DNA from: an uncultured SAR86 cluster bacterium
GTDB lineage: Bacteria > Pseudomonadota > Gammaproteobacteria > Magnimaribacterales > D2472
Direction of reading: 5' to 3'
NCBI GenBank assembly: GCA_902599315.1
Contig: CACKEY010000002.1
Coordinates: forward strand, 134,299-198,298
Length of the DNA stretch: 64,000 nt
Shown here piece after piece: positions 17,755-26,933 of this stretch (its first letter is position 1; every line of letters starts with the position of its first letter). The translations under genes and the position numbers were made by a program. Below the pieces are notes generated by a model. It was not told the DNA's origin. It saw only the letters and a program-made list of their open reading frames with translations, and did not search any database.

Positions 17755-18978
17755 CTAATTAGAGCCTGAAAAAATTGATTCAGGTTGAAAATTTTCATTT
17801 TTTATAAGCTCCATCTCTAATTTAAAGCCATTTGAAAGAGCTCTCTTAAAAAGCATAAATTGCTTAGACTGATTTACACTATCTATAGCAATTAAGTATC
17901 CGTCTTTTCCATAACAAGCTATAAATTCTGCCGAGGAAATATCTCCTAGAATATGACATTCATCATAACCACCTGATATGCCTGCCATTTGTAGTTTCAA
18001 ATCATATTGATCAGACCAAAACCATGGCATCTCATTATTAAAAAGATCATTTCCAACTATCGAGGAGGATGCCACTTTTGATTGAGCAAGAGCATTGGGA
18101 ACACTTTCTAACCTTAGCTCTTTATTTAAAAGAGTGTTAAATGAGGATGTGCAATCGCCGACTGCGAGAATGTTTGGGGAAGAGGTTCTACAGAACTGAT
18201 CAGTTTTAATGCCATTGTCACAAGCAAGACCAATTGATTCTGCTAATTGAACATTTGGGATTGCTCCAATTCCAACTAAAATCATATCAGCTTCAATTTT
18301 TTCACCTGATTCTAAACATACAGTATTAATGTTTTCATTGTCTGCAATTAGTTCATTCAATTTTGTGTTGCAGATAATTTTCACACCCATTTTGGAATGA
18401 AAATCATTATAAAATTTAGAAAGCTCAGGGCTAGTGACTCTTTTTAAAATTCTATCCTCTGACTCCAAAATTGTGACATCTAATCCCAACTCAATCATTG
18501 CGGATGCCACCTCCAAACCTATGTAACCACCTCCAATTAAAACTATTTTTTTACCAGCAGCAATAACTTTTTGCATAGATAAAACATCTGAAATCTGCCT
18601 TAAATAGAATAAATTTTTGGCCTGAGCATTTTTCATTGGTAACAATCTTGCAGAAGCACCAGTAGCAAAAACTAGATAATCAAAATCAAATGAAGCATCA
18701 TCTGAGCATACTTTATTAGATTCAAGATCGATGGTATGAACTCTCGTATTAAGATTTACTAAGATATTTTGGTCATTATAAAAATCTGCTTTTTTAAAAC
18801 TAAGCTTGTTTTCTTCAATCTTTTTCTTTAAAAAATCCTTAGATAATGGAGGTCTGTGATAAGGCAAATGACTCTCGTCACATATGATATTAATATTTCC
18901 GTCAAACCCATCTTTTCTAAGAGCAAAGGCTGTATTCGCACCAGCATGCCCTCCTCCAACAATTACTACCTTAGTCAT
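17755..18978 (-). CDS. FAD-dependent ferredoxin reductase-like oxidoreductase
   Basis: A 407-residue class II flavoprotein like putidaredoxin/rhodocoxin reductase, which passes electrons from NADH to a ferredoxin serving P450s or dioxygenases. The FAD site VVIVGGGHAGANTAFALR is at the N-terminus, then YHRPPLSKDFL, FATGAS, the NAD site IVLIGGGYIGLEVASAM (about 145-161) and the second FAD site ILAVGDCT. A reductase-type C-terminal domain follows (FWSDQYDLKLQMAG). No ferredoxin or oxygenase gene is in this window, so the partner is unknown. Confidence 0.9.
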   Translation of the reverse strand: MTKVVIVGGGHAGANTAFALRKDGFDGNINIICDESHLPYHRPPLSKDFLKKKIEENKLSFKKADFYNDQNILVNLNTRVHTIDLESNKVCSDDASFDFDYLVFATGASARLLPMKNAQAKNLFYLRQISDVLSMQKVIAAGKKIVLIGGGYIGLEVASAMIELGLDVTILESEDRILKRVTSPELSKFYNDFHSKMGVKIICNTKLNELIADNENINTVCLESGEKIEADMILVGIGAIPNVQLAESIGLACDNGIKTDQFCRTSSPNILAVGDCTSSFNTLLNKELRLESVPNALAQSKVASSSIVGNDLFNNEMPWFWSDQYDLKLQMAGISGGYDECHILGDISSAEFIACYGKDGYLIAIDSVNQSKQFMLFKRALSNGFKLEMELIKNENFQPESIFSGSN

Positions 18979-19027
18979 TAAATCTACCGATTGGAATATA
19001 TAAAAACATATTTATACTTACTATTTT

Positions 19028-19624
19028 ATGAACAATGAAATTGTAGCTCACAACGATCTAAAAATTCGAGTAGAAGAGAATTTTTTTGATTCAAATGAAT
19101 CCAATGAATTACTTAATAGACTTATAGAAAATCTTCCGTGGGAGTCTATGATGATTAAAATGTTTGGCAAAAATTTAAAGATACCCAGATTGCAATGCTG
19201 GATTGGTGATGAGGGATGTGATTATAAATATTCTGGCAAAATGCTTAACCGACAAAACTGGAATAAAGAACTAATGATAATTCGAGAAAAGATCTTTCAA
19301 GAAACAAAAATTGATTTTAATTCTGTGCTTGCCAATTATTATCGGGACGGCAAAGACTCTATGGGATGGCACTCAGATGATGAAAAAGAGCTTGGTCCAA
19401 ATCCAACTATAGCCTCTATTTCTTTCGGTAGTGAACGAAATTTATATTTCAGAAATAAAATTTCAAAAAAAATAATATCAATTCCTCAAAGACATGGATG
19501 TTTAGTAATGATTGATGGTAGAACACAAAAAAATTGGCAACATTCAATAAAAAAGACGCAAAAAATCATTGGTCCGCGAATTAATCTAACGTTTAGGAAT
19601 ATAATAGCTTCAAATAAACTTTAA
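19028..19624 (+). CDS. AlkB-family 2-oxoglutarate/Fe(II) dioxygenase
   Basis: A 198-residue AlkB homologue, probably a DNA or RNA alkylation-damage demethylase. It has the iron ligands HxD (WHSDDE) and a distal His (NWQHSI), and the Arg pair RINLTFR that binds 2-oxoglutarate and substrate. The pattern NYYRDGKDSMGWHSDDEKEL and SISFGSERNLYFR matches the ALKBH2/3-like branch more than E. coli AlkB. It sits 8 nt upstream of the malate dehydrogenase gene and is divergent from the flavoprotein gene. Confidence 0.9.
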   Translation: MNNEIVAHNDLKIRVEENFFDSNESNELLNRLIENLPWESMMIKMFGKNLKIPRLQCWIGDEGCDYKYSGKMLNRQNWNKELMIIREKIFQETKIDFNSVLANYYRDGKDSMGWHSDDEKELGPNPTIASISFGSERNLYFRNKISKKIISIPQRHGCLVMIDGRTQKNWQHSIKKTQKIIGPRINLTFRNIIASNKL

Positions 19625-19632
19625 GGATTTTT

Positions 19633-20631
19633 ATGAAAGACAGAATCAAGGTTGTTGTTACTGGAGCCGCGGGTCAAATAAGTTACTCTCTTATTCCCAG
19701 ACTGATTGATGGACACACCTTTGGAGATAAGATAGTTGATTTAGAGCTAGTTGAAATCCCTCAAGTGGTTGATAAATTACAGGGTCTGATAATGGAGCTA
19801 GAAGACTCTAATTTTCCAAATATGGGAAATGTGAATTACACATCTGATTTTGAGTCAGCAGCTAAAGATGCTGATTGGTTCCTGCTAGTTGGAAGCATCC
19901 CAAGAGGAATTGTTTTTAATGGTAAAAAAATTGAGGAACGAGCCGACCTCCTTCAAATCAACGGTGGGATATTTGTTGGGCAAGGACAAGCAATTGGTAA
20001 ATATGGTAAGTCCGATGCCAAAATCTTAGTAGTAGGCAATCCTGCGAATACTAATGCGTTAATTGGAAGACATGCAGCTGGAAATGATTCTCAGCTATGG
20101 ATGGCAATGACAATGCTTGATTCAAGCAGAGCAAGGTCTGTGCTGTCAAAGAAACTTAATGTAGGAATTGAAGATATCAATAAAATGATTATTTGGGGTA
20201 ATCATAGTCCAACTATGTACCCTGACTTTGAAAATATCATCTCAAATGGAGAATTAGGCAAAAATCTTATCGATGACATGAATTGGGTTAACAATGATTT
20301 TCTACCAATCGTTCAGCAAAGGGGAAAAGCTGTAATTGATTCACGAGGAGCTTCTTCAGCAACCTCTGCAGCAAAAGCAGCATTAGATACAGTCATTGCT
20401 TGTGAAAATCCTTCAAAGTCAGGAGAATGTTTTAGTGCCGCTGTTATTACAGATGGGAGCTATGATCTTCCGCACGGAATTATTTGCGGAATGCCCCTGA
20501 TGACTACATCAGAAGGCAGTGTAGAAATTGTTAGAGATATTGTCCTATCTGATTTTGCTAAAGAAAAAATAAAAATCTCAACTAATGAATTGATTGAAGA
20601 GAGATCTGCTGTTGAAGATCTATTAAAATAA
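19633..20631 (+). CDS. mdh: Malate dehydrogenase (cytosolic/family-A type)
   Basis: Mdh interconverts malate and oxaloacetate with NAD in the TCA cycle. The 332-residue protein has the nucleotide motif GAAGQISYSL (11-20), VGNPANTNAL and the catalytic His in IIWGNHSPTMYPDF, as in cytosolic-type MDH rather than the E. coli type. The mobile substrate loop reads GSIPRG then IVFNGKKIEERADLL, about four residues longer than the usual PRxxGMERxDLL. It completes the set of TCA genes, the rest of which lie at 54859-64000. The next gene starts immediately after its stop codon. Confidence 0.92.
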   Translation: MKDRIKVVVTGAAGQISYSLIPRLIDGHTFGDKIVDLELVEIPQVVDKLQGLIMELEDSNFPNMGNVNYTSDFESAAKDADWFLLVGSIPRGIVFNGKKIEERADLLQINGGIFVGQGQAIGKYGKSDAKILVVGNPANTNALIGRHAAGNDSQLWMAMTMLDSSRARSVLSKKLNVGIEDINKMIIWGNHSPTMYPDFENIISNGELGKNLIDDMNWVNNDFLPIVQQRGKAVIDSRGASSATSAAKAALDTVIACENPSKSGECFSAAVITDGSYDLPHGIICGMPLMTTSEGSVEIVRDIVLSDFAKEKIKISTNELIEERSAVEDLLK

Positions 20632-21075
20632 ATGAGCAAAAGTGGTTTAAATAATTTTCTTCATGAAATTATCAATCGTGAAGAAATAAAAACTGTTCTT
20701 GCAATCACTCAAAAAGATTTAAGTTCCTTCGCAGAAATTTGTGAAGATAGCCTTGATAGTTTATCTATTTTAAGTCTTGAGCATCTTGATAATAATGCAG
20801 CTGAACCTAATGACTTATGCATTATTTTTGATGATATGCCAATATCCAAAACACAAATTGGTTTAATTAAGAATGTTTTGGCTCAAAAAATACTAATCAT
20901 TCAAAAAAATACAGATCTTGATCAAAACTTTATTGAGTTAGGCTTCACCCATAATGCAGATATCGCCGCAGCAAAGATATATTCCTACAATCTAAAAACT
21001 TATAACAACAAGCGAGGTTGGAATAATGCAGAGGGTTGGGCCAATCCAGAAAATTTTGAAAAATATAGGTGGTAA
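20632..21075 (+). CDS. Uncharacterised protein, possibly DUF6231-like
   Basis: A 147-residue protein whose ATG follows the mdh stop codon with no gap, so the two are co-translated. It looks like an alpha/beta protein: TVLAITQKDLSSFAEIC, then an acidic DLCIIFDDM strand and KILIIQKN. The C-terminus is rich in Trp and Asn (YNNKRGWNNAEGWANPENF, ending KYRW), which I associate with the uncharacterised DUF6231 family of gammaproteobacteria. No catalytic motif is apparent. Family assignment is from memory of the C-terminal pattern and is uncertain. Confidence 0.75.
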   Translation: MSKSGLNNFLHEIINREEIKTVLAITQKDLSSFAEICEDSLDSLSILSLEHLDNNAAEPNDLCIIFDDMPISKTQIGLIKNVLAQKILIIQKNTDLDQNFIELGFTHNADIAAAKIYSYNLKTYNNKRGWNNAEGWANPENFEKYRW

Positions 21076-21079
21076 TTAT

Positions 21080-22570
21080 TTAAGATTTTAATTGAGGAAA
21101 TAGTATTACATCCCTGATTGAGCTTTGATTAGTTAACATCATAACCAACCTATCTATACCCAAACCCACTCCTACTGCGGGCGGCATGCCATGCTCTAAT
21201 GCTGTAATGTAATCCTCATCAAATCCCATTGCCTCATCATCACCATCAGCCTTAGCTTTTACCTGATCACGGAATCTTTGAGCCTGATCATCAGGATCAT
21301 TTAACTCACAAAAACCATTGGCTAGCTCTTTGCCTCCAATGAATAATTCAAATCTGTCTGCAATTAATGGATTATCATTATTTCTTCTTGACAAAGGAGA
21401 GACTTCAACCGGGTACTCGATGACAAACGTAGGTTGAATAAGATTTTCCTCTACAGTTTTTTCAAAAATTTCTAATAAAATTTTTCCCTCGCCCCACTGA
21501 TCTTTCACAGAAATCTTAATAGATTCTGCATAAGTTTTTAGTTTATCTTTGTTAGCTGTATCAGCCTTACTCAATTCAGGGTTATGCTCCAAAACTAAAT
21601 CATTAAGACTTTTTATCGAGAAATTAGATAAGTCTATTTTGTCTCCATCCCACTCAATGTTATTTTTATTACCAATAGCTTCAGAGGCAGTTTGAATTAT
21701 ATTTTTTGTAAAATCTAAAGTTCCGTTGAATGTAGCAAATGCTGCGTAAAACTCTAACATGGTAAATTCTGGATTATGCCTTGTTGATAAACCTTCATTT
21801 CTAAAGCTTCTATTAATTTCAAAAACCTTCTCAAAACCACCAATCAATAATCTTTTTAGATGCAGTTCAGGAGCTATTCTTAAAAAAAGTTCTCTATCGA
21901 GAGCATTATGTTGAGTGACAAAGGGTCTTGCAACAGCACCGCCAGGTATTGAATGCATCATTGGAGTTTCAACTTCCAAAAAACCATCTTCAAGCATAGT
22001 GGATCTAACTGAGGAAACAATTCTAGATCTGTTTTCAAATACTTCTTTTGATTCAGGGCTACTCATTAAGTCTAAATATCTTTGTCGATATTTAATTTCA
22101 ACATCAACAAGGCCTTTAAACTTTTCAGGCATAGGCCTCAAGGCTTTGGTAATAAGAATAATTGAATGCGCCTCGATAGTGAGCTCTTCTGTTTTGGTCT
22201 TAAATAAATTGCCGCTAACACCAATAATGTCTCCAAGATCCCAGGTTTTAAAATTTTTATATAAGTCAGGATCTATATTATTTTTAGTTATGTATACTTG
22301 AATATCGCCAGATCCATCCCTTATGGTGACAAAACTTGCATTACCCATCACTCGCTTTAATACTATTCTTCCAGCCAATGACAAGTTAGTAATTTTTTTA
22401 GATTCAAGGTCCTCTTTGTTTAGATGATCATATGCGTCGTGAAGATCCTTAGAAGAATTTGCTGGAGTATAGTTATTGATGTAGGCAATGTTTCGCTCCC
22501 TAAGCTCTTCAAGCTTCCTTCGCCTTTCCTCTAGGATAGAGGATTCGCCGCTAATATTTGAGTCACTCAT
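21080..22570 (-). CDS. lysS: Lysyl-tRNA synthetase, class II
   Basis: LysS charges tRNA-Lys. The 496-residue protein has an N-terminal OB fold for anticodon binding (about 60-165: LAGRIVLKRVMGNASFVTIRDGSG) and a class II core: motif 1 (VRSTMLEDGFLEVETPMM), motif 2 (FEINRSFRNEGLSTRHNPEFTMLEFY) and motif 3 (GVGLGIDRLVMML). It follows prfB directly, 0 nt apart in the same transcript, as in E. coli prfB-lysS. It converges on the mdh operon with a 4-nt gap. Confidence 0.97.
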   Translation of the reverse strand: MSDSNISGESSILEERRRKLEELRERNIAYINNYTPANSSKDLHDAYDHLNKEDLESKKITNLSLAGRIVLKRVMGNASFVTIRDGSGDIQVYITKNNIDPDLYKNFKTWDLGDIIGVSGNLFKTKTEELTIEAHSIILITKALRPMPEKFKGLVDVEIKYRQRYLDLMSSPESKEVFENRSRIVSSVRSTMLEDGFLEVETPMMHSIPGGAVARPFVTQHNALDRELFLRIAPELHLKRLLIGGFEKVFEINRSFRNEGLSTRHNPEFTMLEFYAAFATFNGTLDFTKNIIQTASEAIGNKNNIEWDGDKIDLSNFSIKSLNDLVLEHNPELSKADTANKDKLKTYAESIKISVKDQWGEGKILLEIFEKTVEENLIQPTFVIEYPVEVSPLSRRNNDNPLIADRFELFIGGKELANGFCELNDPDDQAQRFRDQVKAKADGDDEAMGFDEDYITALEHGMPPAVGVGLGIDRLVMMLTNQSSIRDVILFPQLKS

Positions 22571-23666
22571 TTATACTCCCTGGGTTAAACTTGCTTTGAT
22601 AAATATATCAATATCTCCATCTAGGATTGATGAAATATTACCACTTTCAACGTTTGTTCTTAAGTCTTTAATGCGAGATTGATCTAAAACATAGGATCTA
22701 ATTTGGCTTCCCCAACCAATATCCGACTTGCTATCTTCTAATAGTTGTTGCTCATCTTTCTGTTTTTGTAATTCTAACTCATAGAGCTTAGATTTTAGTT
22801 GCTTGAATGCATTGTCTTTGTTTTTATGTTGAGATCTATCATTTTGACACTGAACCACCGTGCCAGTAGGAACATGAGTTAAACGAACTGCGGAGTCTGT
22901 TTTATTAACATGTTGGCCCCCAGCACCGGATGCTCTATACGTATCAATCCTAACGTCAGCAGGATTCAATTCAACTTCAATTGATTCATCAATTTCCGGT
23001 GAAATGAATACAGATGCAAATGATGTATGTCGTCTGCTGCCAGAATCAAAAGGAGATTTTCTGACCAATCTATGCACCCCTGTTTCTGTTCTAAGCCACC
23101 CGTAAGCATAACTGCCTTTTATCAACAGTGAAGCTGATTTTATCCCAGCAACTTCTCCGGGAGAATGCTCTATCACGGAAACTGTAAATTCATGCTTTTC
23201 TGCCCATCTTGTATACATTCTAAGCAACATATCCGCCCAATCTTGAGCTTCAGTTCCTCCAGAACCTGATTGAATATCAATAAATGCGGAGTTAGGATCC
23301 ATTTTGTTAGAAAACATCCTGTTAAACTCTAAATCTTCTACGCTGGAAATTAGAGAATTAGTTTCTTGATTTATCTCATTAATAGAGTCCAAATCAGATT
23401 CTTCTATGGCAATTTCCAATAAATCAAGATTATCATTTATAGACTCATCAACTGAAAGGAAGGAATTTAAAAATTTTTCAAGATCTGCTTTTTCTTTATT
23501 GAGTGCCTGAGATAGATCTAAATTAGACCAAGTAGACTCGTCAGATAATTTACTATTGATATCAATTAATAATTTTTCTTTATTTGCAACGTCAAAGATG
23601 CCCCCGGAGATCAATCATGCGGTCTCTAAGATTGGCAAGAATAGATTTTAGTTCGCCTGTTTCCAT
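22571..23666 (-). CDS. prfB: Peptide chain release factor 2, made by programmed +1 frameshift
   Basis: RF2 ends translation at UGA and UAA. The first frame starts at an ATG at 23666 and reads 24 codons to an in-frame TGA at 23594-23592; a +1 shift there enters the long frame, which carries the stop-codon-reading SPF motif (KSPFDSGSRRHT) and the peptidyl-hydrolysis GGQ motif (SGAGGQHVNKTDSAVR). Total product is about 365 residues, as for E. coli RF2. Taken alone the long frame would begin at an ATG at 23614 and lack the N-terminus. lysS follows without a gap. The GNAT gene ends 43 nt upstream. Confidence 0.95.
23591..23605 (-). promoter_or_regulatory. prfB +1 programmed frameshift site
   Basis: On the minus strand GGGGG (23605-23601), a Shine-Dalgarno-like run, is followed by CAT and then the slippery CTT TGA C (23597-23591). 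This is the conserved autoregulatory site of prfB: when RF2 is scarce, ribosomes pause at UGA, slip from CUU to UUU and read on in the +1 frame. The E. coli site has TAT in place of CAT. Confidence 0.95.
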
Positions 23667-23708
23667 GAGTTCTATTTTAATCTCTTTGTTGGGCCTGTAA
23701 AAGAATAA

Positions 23709-24290
23709 TTAGTTACCTGATTCTCTGATCATAGGAAATGCAGGTGGAGAGTCCTCAAATTGTACTCTTCCAATTTCTACAAAACCATGTCTTTCATACA
23801 ATGCTTTATTCATTTCATTAGATGCCTCTAAATAGGCTCTATCGCCTTTCTCGTCAATCATTTGAAGCGCTTCTTTTAACAAAAAAGATCCTATGCCTTG
23901 TCTTTGTTGGGAGGGATCAACCGCAATAAATGGCAAATACCAAGCATCATTTGGATGATACTTTTCAAATTCTTCAAAAAATTTGATTACAACTTCTATT
24001 CTTTCAGCAGGAACATATTCAAATGTTGGAGCCAAAACTGAGCTATCAAACTCAACTCCAGGAGGATGCCAAAGAGATGAGCCAAAGAAATTTTCTTCTG
24101 AATAAACAATGTTATTTTTAAAAGCTATTTTTGAAAATTCTCCCATCCAAATATCAAAGCATTTAAGATAAGAAGACGCATCAGGGAAGACCCACCTTAA
24201 CAAGGCATCTGATGAAAAACCTAGCGTAAGAACTCCCTTCACTTTCTCTAAATCAGCTTGAGATGTCTTAACTATTTTGGGTATATTCAT
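23709..24290 (-). CDS. GNAT-family N-acetyltransferase
   Basis: A 193-residue acetyltransferase. The acetyl-CoA pyrophosphate loop is DPSQQRQGIGSFLLKEAL (motif A, about 127-144), followed by AYLEASNEMNKALYERHGFVEIGRV, the motif B region with the YxxxGF tail. The WHPPG element in the N-terminal half (LWHPPGVEF) is common in a subgroup of unknown substrate. It lies between thrC and prfB on the same strand with short gaps. The acceptor is not predictable. Confidence 0.88.
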   Translation of the reverse strand: MNIPKIVKTSQADLEKVKGVLTLGFSSDALLRWVFPDASSYLKCFDIWMGEFSKIAFKNNIVYSEENFFGSSLWHPPGVEFDSSVLAPTFEYVPAERIEVVIKFFEEFEKYHPNDAWYLPFIAVDPSQQRQGIGSFLLKEALQMIDEKGDRAYLEASNEMNKALYERHGFVEIGRVQFEDSPPAFPMIRESGN

Positions 24291-24301
24291 ACGTATAATA
24301 T

Positions 24302-25678
24302 TTAGTTATTAAGTTTAATGAAGTTTGTGATTTTTTTATAATCTGCATCAAAAGTATGCAGATGCTCATCTTTCTTAAAAAGATCTTTTAATGCAACAGG
24401 TGACGATTTTATTTCAATATTTAATTCTTCATACACTTTGGGAAATTTTGCGGGATGTGCTGTGGACAATAAAACATAATGATTTTTTTTATCACTCAGC
24501 TTGAAAGCTTCAACTGCTGCAACTGCTGTGTGAGGATCTAGAAGATAGCCATTTGAACGATGAACTTCTTCAATCATGCCTGTTGTATCCGTGTCATTAA
24601 CCTTACTTGATGAAAAAAGGTCTTCTTTCTTTTTCCATGTTGACATGTTTAGATCAATTGGACTGGTTGGGAAATTATCAAACATTTCAGCACACACAGA
24701 TGCATTTCTATCTAGGAATAGATCATAAATTAGCCTTTCAAAATTACTTGCCACACTTATATCCATGCTTGGGGATATCGTTTCGTGGACTGATTGTTTT
24801 GAATAATCATTTTTCTGGAAGAAACGATGCAAAATATCATTATTGTTAACAGCTACGGAAATTTTATTAATTGGCAAACCCATTTTATGAGCAGAGTAAC
24901 AAGCGAATACATTGCCAAAATTTCCAGTTGGAATTGAAAAACTTAACTTTCCTTTTTCATGCAATTGATTGTAGGCATAAAAATAGTAACAAATTTGCCC
25001 AATAATTCTTGTCCAATTAATTGAATTTACAGCTAATAAATATTGATTTTTATTTAAAAAATCACGTTCTTTGAAAGCTAGTTTTACTAAATCTTGACAA
25101 TCATCAAAAGTGCCATTGATTCTTAAGGCGTAGACATTTGGAGACTTGATAGTGCTCATTTGTCTTTGTTGAACTTCTGACATGTTTCCATTCGGAAGCA
25201 TAATAAAGCTCTTAATTCGATTATAGTTTTTGCATGCATCAATTGCTGCAGAGCCTGTGTCACCTGATGTTGCGCCTAAAACAATAGCAGTTTTGTCCTC
25301 TGATTCTAATACCTTATTAAAAAAAGCTGCTGCTAACTGAAGACCAAAATCTTTGAATGCTGCTGTAGGGCCATGAAAAAGCTCTAGGACGGAAACATGA
25401 TTTAAATTTTTTATTCCAACAAGATCTTTATGCTCAAAATCGTGCCAAGTTGATTCTAGGATATTTAAAGTTTCTTGATGAGAAAATGAAGAGGAGGTAA
25501 ATAATGGAACTATGCATTTTGCTACTTCAACAAAGGATTGTTTAGATTTTATTTCATTTAGATCTACTTGTGGCCAATAATTAGGCATAAAAAGACCCCC
25601 GTCGTCAGCCAAGCCTTGCATTAGTATCGAAGAAAAATCTCTATCCTTGTCTTTTCCTCTAGTTGAATGAAAAAGCAT
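24302..25678 (-). CDS. thrC: Threonine synthase
   Basis: ThrC converts O-phosphohomoserine to threonine using PLP. The Schiff-base Lys is in GPTAAFKDFGLQLAAAF and the phosphate-binding loop is GATSGDTGSAA, followed by NGNMSEVQQRQM and PTGNFGNVFACYSA, all typical of the longer ThrC type (458 residues) found in gammaproteobacteria and yeast. Its start codon overlaps the hom stop by one base (TAATG), so hom and thrC are translationally coupled. No homoserine kinase gene is adjacent. Confidence 0.96.
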   Translation of the reverse strand: MLFHSTRGKDKDRDFSSILMQGLADDGGLFMPNYWPQVDLNEIKSKQSFVEVAKCIVPLFTSSSFSHQETLNILESTWHDFEHKDLVGIKNLNHVSVLELFHGPTAAFKDFGLQLAAAFFNKVLESEDKTAIVLGATSGDTGSAAIDACKNYNRIKSFIMLPNGNMSEVQQRQMSTIKSPNVYALRINGTFDDCQDLVKLAFKERDFLNKNQYLLAVNSINWTRIIGQICYYFYAYNQLHEKGKLSFSIPTGNFGNVFACYSAHKMGLPINKISVAVNNNDILHRFFQKNDYSKQSVHETISPSMDISVASNFERLIYDLFLDRNASVCAEMFDNFPTSPIDLNMSTWKKKEDLFSSSKVNDTDTTGMIEEVHRSNGYLLDPHTAVAAVEAFKLSDKKNHYVLLSTAHPAKFPKVYEELNIEIKSSPVALKDLFKKDEHLHTFDADYKKITNFIKLNN

Positions 25679-26931
25679 TAAAGGTCCTCAATTCTGATAA
25701 TTTTAGAATTTAAAACTTCAGGATGATCTGCCAAACCCTCTAAAGCAATTTGCATCTCGCTTTCAATTGTTGGGTCTGTGAATATAACTAAGGGCACACT
25801 GCCATTTTGTAGTTGATCTTTTTGAATGACTTTATCAAAACTTATATTGTGATCAGCAAATGTTTTACTAATTAGGGCTAGGACTCCGGGTTCATCTTTA
25901 ACCTCTAAATATACATAAAACTTAAATGTTAGATCATTGAAATTTAAGATATTGGGCTTGCTTGAGAAATCAGGGTAATTCATCGGTGAGACTTCGTTAG
26001 ACTTAGATAATGCATGTAAATCAGAAATTAAACCTGATGCAGTTGATTCTCTTCCAGCGCCAGAGCCTGCAACATGAAATGCTCCTAAAAGATCTGTATC
26101 AAATTGAATTCCATTTCTTACTCCCTTTAATCCAGCCAAACTTGAATTGATATCAAGCATTACAGGATGACTGCGAAGCTCAATTCCGCTAGTTGATAGC
26201 TTTGCCACTGCCAAATGCTTAATAGTAAAGTTAAAATCTTCAGCATATATGAAATCCTGAGATTTAATTTCTTCTATACCCTCTATATAAAACTCTGGTG
26301 AAGGAAGACCGGTATTAAAAGCTAAAGCAGAAAGAATCCCGATTTTGTGAGCCGCATCTGTACCATTAACATCTAGGGTTGGGTCTGGTTCTGCATAGCC
26401 ATTATCTTGAGCTTCTTTTAAAACATCTGCATATGAAGCTCCCTCTTCCATATTACTAAGAATGAAGTTTGTTGTGCCGTTGAGCATCCCTGCAACTTTT
26501 GATATTTTGTTGGCACTTAGATCATTTGACAGCATTTTAATTGTTGGAGTTCCAGCACAGACCGCTGATTCAAACAGTAATCTCACATTATTTTTTCTTG
26601 CCAGCTTTATGAGCTCTTCACCATGTTCAAAGATAACTGCTTTATTCGCAGTAACAACGTGCTTTCCAGAATTAAGGGCTTCGGATATTAAGTCTCTTGC
26701 AGTTTCAACTCCTCCAATTAATTCAATAAGAACATCTACATCTTCTTTTACTACATCAAATATATCTCTTAAAATTTTTACAGATTCAGGATTGCACCGA
26801 GGATTGTCTCGTCGAGCTCCAATACATGATATTTCCCAATCAGAGTATAGTTCGTTACCATTTGTTAGTTGCTCATATAAACCTGTTGCAACATTGCCCC
26901 AACCACAGATACCTATTTTTAATTTAGCCAT
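25678..26931 (-). CDS. hom: Homoserine dehydrogenase with ACT domain
   Basis: Hom reduces aspartate semialdehyde to homoserine, the branch point to threonine and methionine. The NAD(P) motif GICGWGNVATGL is at the N-terminus, followed by TANKAVI, the catalytic region GMLNGTTNFILSNMEEGASYADVLKEAQ and the EPDPTLDVNGTDAAHKI signature. Residues about 345-417 are an ACT domain (YLEVKDEPGVLALISKTF), suggesting threonine feedback. It is the monofunctional type (417 residues), not fused to aspartokinase. It sits between dsbC and thrC. Confidence 0.96.
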   Translation of the reverse strand: MAKLKIGICGWGNVATGLYEQLTNGNELYSDWEISCIGARRDNPRCNPESVKILRDIFDVVKEDVDVLIELIGGVETARDLISEALNSGKHVVTANKAVIFEHGEELIKLARKNNVRLLFESAVCAGTPTIKMLSNDLSANKISKVAGMLNGTTNFILSNMEEGASYADVLKEAQDNGYAEPDPTLDVNGTDAAHKIGILSALAFNTGLPSPEFYIEGIEEIKSQDFIYAEDFNFTIKHLAVAKLSTSGIELRSHPVMLDINSSLAGLKGVRNGIQFDTDLLGAFHVAGSGAGRESTASGLISDLHALSKSNEVSPMNYPDFSSKPNILNFNDLTFKFYVYLEVKDEPGVLALISKTFADHNISFDKVIQKDQLQNGSVPLVIFTDPTIESEMQIALEGLADHPEVLNSKIIRIEDL

Positions 26932-26933
26932 AA

